DNA of 6,373 bases from Planctomycetia bacterium (GTDB lineage Bacteria > Planctomycetota > Phycisphaerae > Phycisphaerales > SM1A02), in assembly GCA_005799205.1 (NCBI GenBank), contig SYHM01000057.1:1-6373 (forward strand), given 5' to 3'. The notes beneath the pieces were generated by a model that saw only the letters and a list, made by a program, of their open reading frames with translations, made no database searches and had not been told where the DNA came from. Below, piece after piece: positions 5,231 through 6,373 of this stretch. A program made the position numbers and the translations under genes. The number at the start of each line of letters is the position of its first letter. Positions within the stretch are counted from its first letter, which is position 1.

Positions 5231-5907
5231 ATGAGTTCTATGTCGATCTTCTCCCTAGCGACGCGCACCGTGCGCTTCGGCAGCGCGCCAATCTACGCCT
5301 CGCCAAATTCGGAGCAGCGCTGCTGCTGACCCTGACCACTGGCATTGTTGTGAAGTCGTTCGTTGAACTTCGCAGTGCACATGCCGAGCACGAGGTCATC
5401 GTCTCGCTGCGTGACCGCTCAAGCAAGATCGACGCACAACTTGCGCAGGGAATCAGTGATCGAGCCACCATTCGAAGCGAGATCGCGGCTGACGCGCTGC
5501 TTCGTTCTCCTGTCTCGACCACGACGATCATCGCGACACTCTCCCACTTGCTGCCTGAGGGAAGCTGGCTTGAGAGCATGAAGGTCTCATTCGAAGATGC
5601 CAAGCTCGCAAAGAGCGTAGGCAACGGCCGCCCGGCGTATGTCGTGATGCTGAATGGCAACGCCCCGACTGCACAAGCCGTGCAGGACTTCGCCGCGCAA
5701 GTGCGAAAGACACCACCATTTGCTGGGGTCACCGTCCTCGAACAGCGCACCGCTCAGCGGGCGGGCGGAGGATCAGACCAACAGTTTGTGATGCGCGCTC
5801 GAATCGATCCAGCTGCGGCGGCAATTGATGCTGGTGCCGCGATGCAACCATGGAACTCCACGGTTGCGGTCGCGCACCCCGCACCAACCACAGGGAGCAT
5901 CCGATGA
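5227..5907 (+). CDS. pilN: PilN-like inner-membrane assembly protein
   Basis: This 226-residue bitopic protein is PilN-like: it recruits PilM through its cytoplasmic N-terminus and pairs with PilO in the periplasm. The start MNEFYVDLLPSD carries the VDLLP version of the INLLP PilM-binding motif. A basic stretch is followed by one membrane helix at about 28-48, a helical, probably coiled-coil region (50-90), then a ferredoxin-like domain: IIATLSHLLPEGSWLESMKV (101-120), a YVVMLNGNAPT strand-turn, AVQDFAAQVRKTP and an FVMRARI strand. The last 33 residues form an Ala/Pro/Thr-rich tail. GGAG (5217-5220) lies six bases before the ATG, inside the end of pilM, and its stop overlaps the pilO start, so translation of all three genes is probably coupled to keep their amounts equal. 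Confidence 0.9.
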   Translation: MNEFYVDLLPSDAHRALRQRANLRLAKFGAALLLTLTTGIVVKSFVELRSAHAEHEVIVSLRDRSSKIDAQLAQGISDRATIRSEIAADALLRSPVSTTTIIATLSHLLPEGSWLESMKVSFEDAKLAKSVGNGRPAYVVMLNGNAPTAQAVQDFAAQVRKTPPFAGVTVLEQRTAQRAGGGSDQQFVMRARIDPAAAAIDAGAAMQPWNSTVAVAHPAPTTGSIR

Positions 5908-6373
5908 GGTTCTCACGATTCTGGTCATGGGTCATTGTCCCAAGCGCAGCAACCCTTGCAATCGTTGGGTTTGTGGCCCTTCCCAACTTTCAGAAGGCTC
6001 GCCAGATGCGTCGCGACAGCAGCACGCTGTCGAAGGCGACTGACGCCTATCTCGTGCAGCGAGATGAATTTGATCGACTTCGCAACGACATCGAGAACTT
6101 GCGCGAACAACGCGACGAGACTGGTCACGCGGTCAGGAGTGATCTGAATGAAAGTCAATTGGTCTCATCACTCACCCGTCCCATCGACGGAAAGGAAGTG
6201 GTCGACCAGTCGATCCGTATCGGTGACCGTGAGCCACTCGTGGCGCGGCCAGCTGGCCTTGCGCTCGACCACCGCTCTGTTGAGATGCAGATGACCGGGT
6301 CATTCGACGCAGTCTTTTCAACCGTGCGAACAGCCGAGAACGAAAGCGGCATGACGCGCGTCCGCTCGATTGA
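5904..6373 (+). CDS. pilO: PilO-like inner-membrane assembly protein (partial, 3' end beyond the window)
   Basis: The frame opens at ATG 5904, overlapping the pilN stop, with AGGGAG six bases upstream, and stays open to the window end (156 complete codons). The N-terminus MRFSRFWSWVIVPSAATLAI shows a short cytoplasmic tail and one membrane helix (about 9-27). A charged heptad-like segment follows (about 32-82: LSKATDAYLVQRDEFDRLRN and on), predicted coiled coil. Next comes TRPIDGKEVVDQSI (91-104), then the start of a ferredoxin-like domain (RSVEMQMTGSFDAVFSTVRT, 124-143). Topology, size and position directly after pilN fit PilO (or GspM), the periplasmic partner of PilN. Sequence similarity across PilO is low, so the call leans on architecture and gene order. 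PilP and the secretin PilQ would be expected further right. Confidence 0.82.
   Translation, partial: MRFSRFWSWVIVPSAATLAIVGFVALPNFQKARQMRRDSSTLSKATDAYLVQRDEFDRLRNDIENLREQRDETGHAVRSDLNESQLVSSLTRPIDGKEVVDQSIRIGDREPLVARPAGLALDHRSVEMQMTGSFDAVFSTVRTAENESGMTRVRSI

Noticed and set aside
5238..5750. Minus-strand frame of 170 residues antisense to pilN
   Set aside because: Composition rich in Ser, Arg and Cys with no motif, lying entirely across a well-supported pilN.

Overview
The window is a compact pilus/secretion-filament locus from a moderately GC-rich Gram-negative-type bacterium. The style of the prepilin leaders (RRAFTLIEL), the shape of the J-like and K-like subunits and the PilM/PilN/PilO variants suggest Planctomycetota, perhaps Phycisphaerae. 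That placement is an inference from protein style, not from a marker gene.

There are two divergent gene clusters around a 211-bp intergenic region (3517-3727). Leftward (minus strand) lies a four-gene minor-pilin operon, transcribed in the order I-like (PilV/GspI, 3516-3031), J-like (PilW/GspJ, 3034-2324), K-like (PilX/GspK, 2327-558) and H-like (FimU/GspH, 537-64). The first three are joined by ATGA overlaps. A further gene may begin just after them and run off the left edge. Rightward (plus strand) lies a GspG/major-pilin-like prepilin (3728-4081), then a 17-bp stem hairpin, then pilM-pilN-pilO (4217 to the right edge). These three are also joined by ATGA overlaps, and pilO is cut by the window end.

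Working model: PilM (cytoplasm), PilN and PilO (inner membrane) form the alignment platform of a type IV pilus or type II secretion machine. The G-like pilin builds the shaft, and the I, J, K and H subunits form the priming/tip complex. The secretin, PilP, the ATPases, the platform protein and the prepilin peptidase are not in the window. The K-like protein is the most distinctive gene: behind a GspK/PilX-type N-terminus it has a large, probably beta-helical C-terminal domain, so it is a candidate tip-displayed adhesin or binding protein. The main non-coding points of interest are the inverted and direct repeats in the divergent promoter region, and the strong hairpin separating the pilin gene from pilM. 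No RNA genes, mobile elements or CRISPR arrays were seen.
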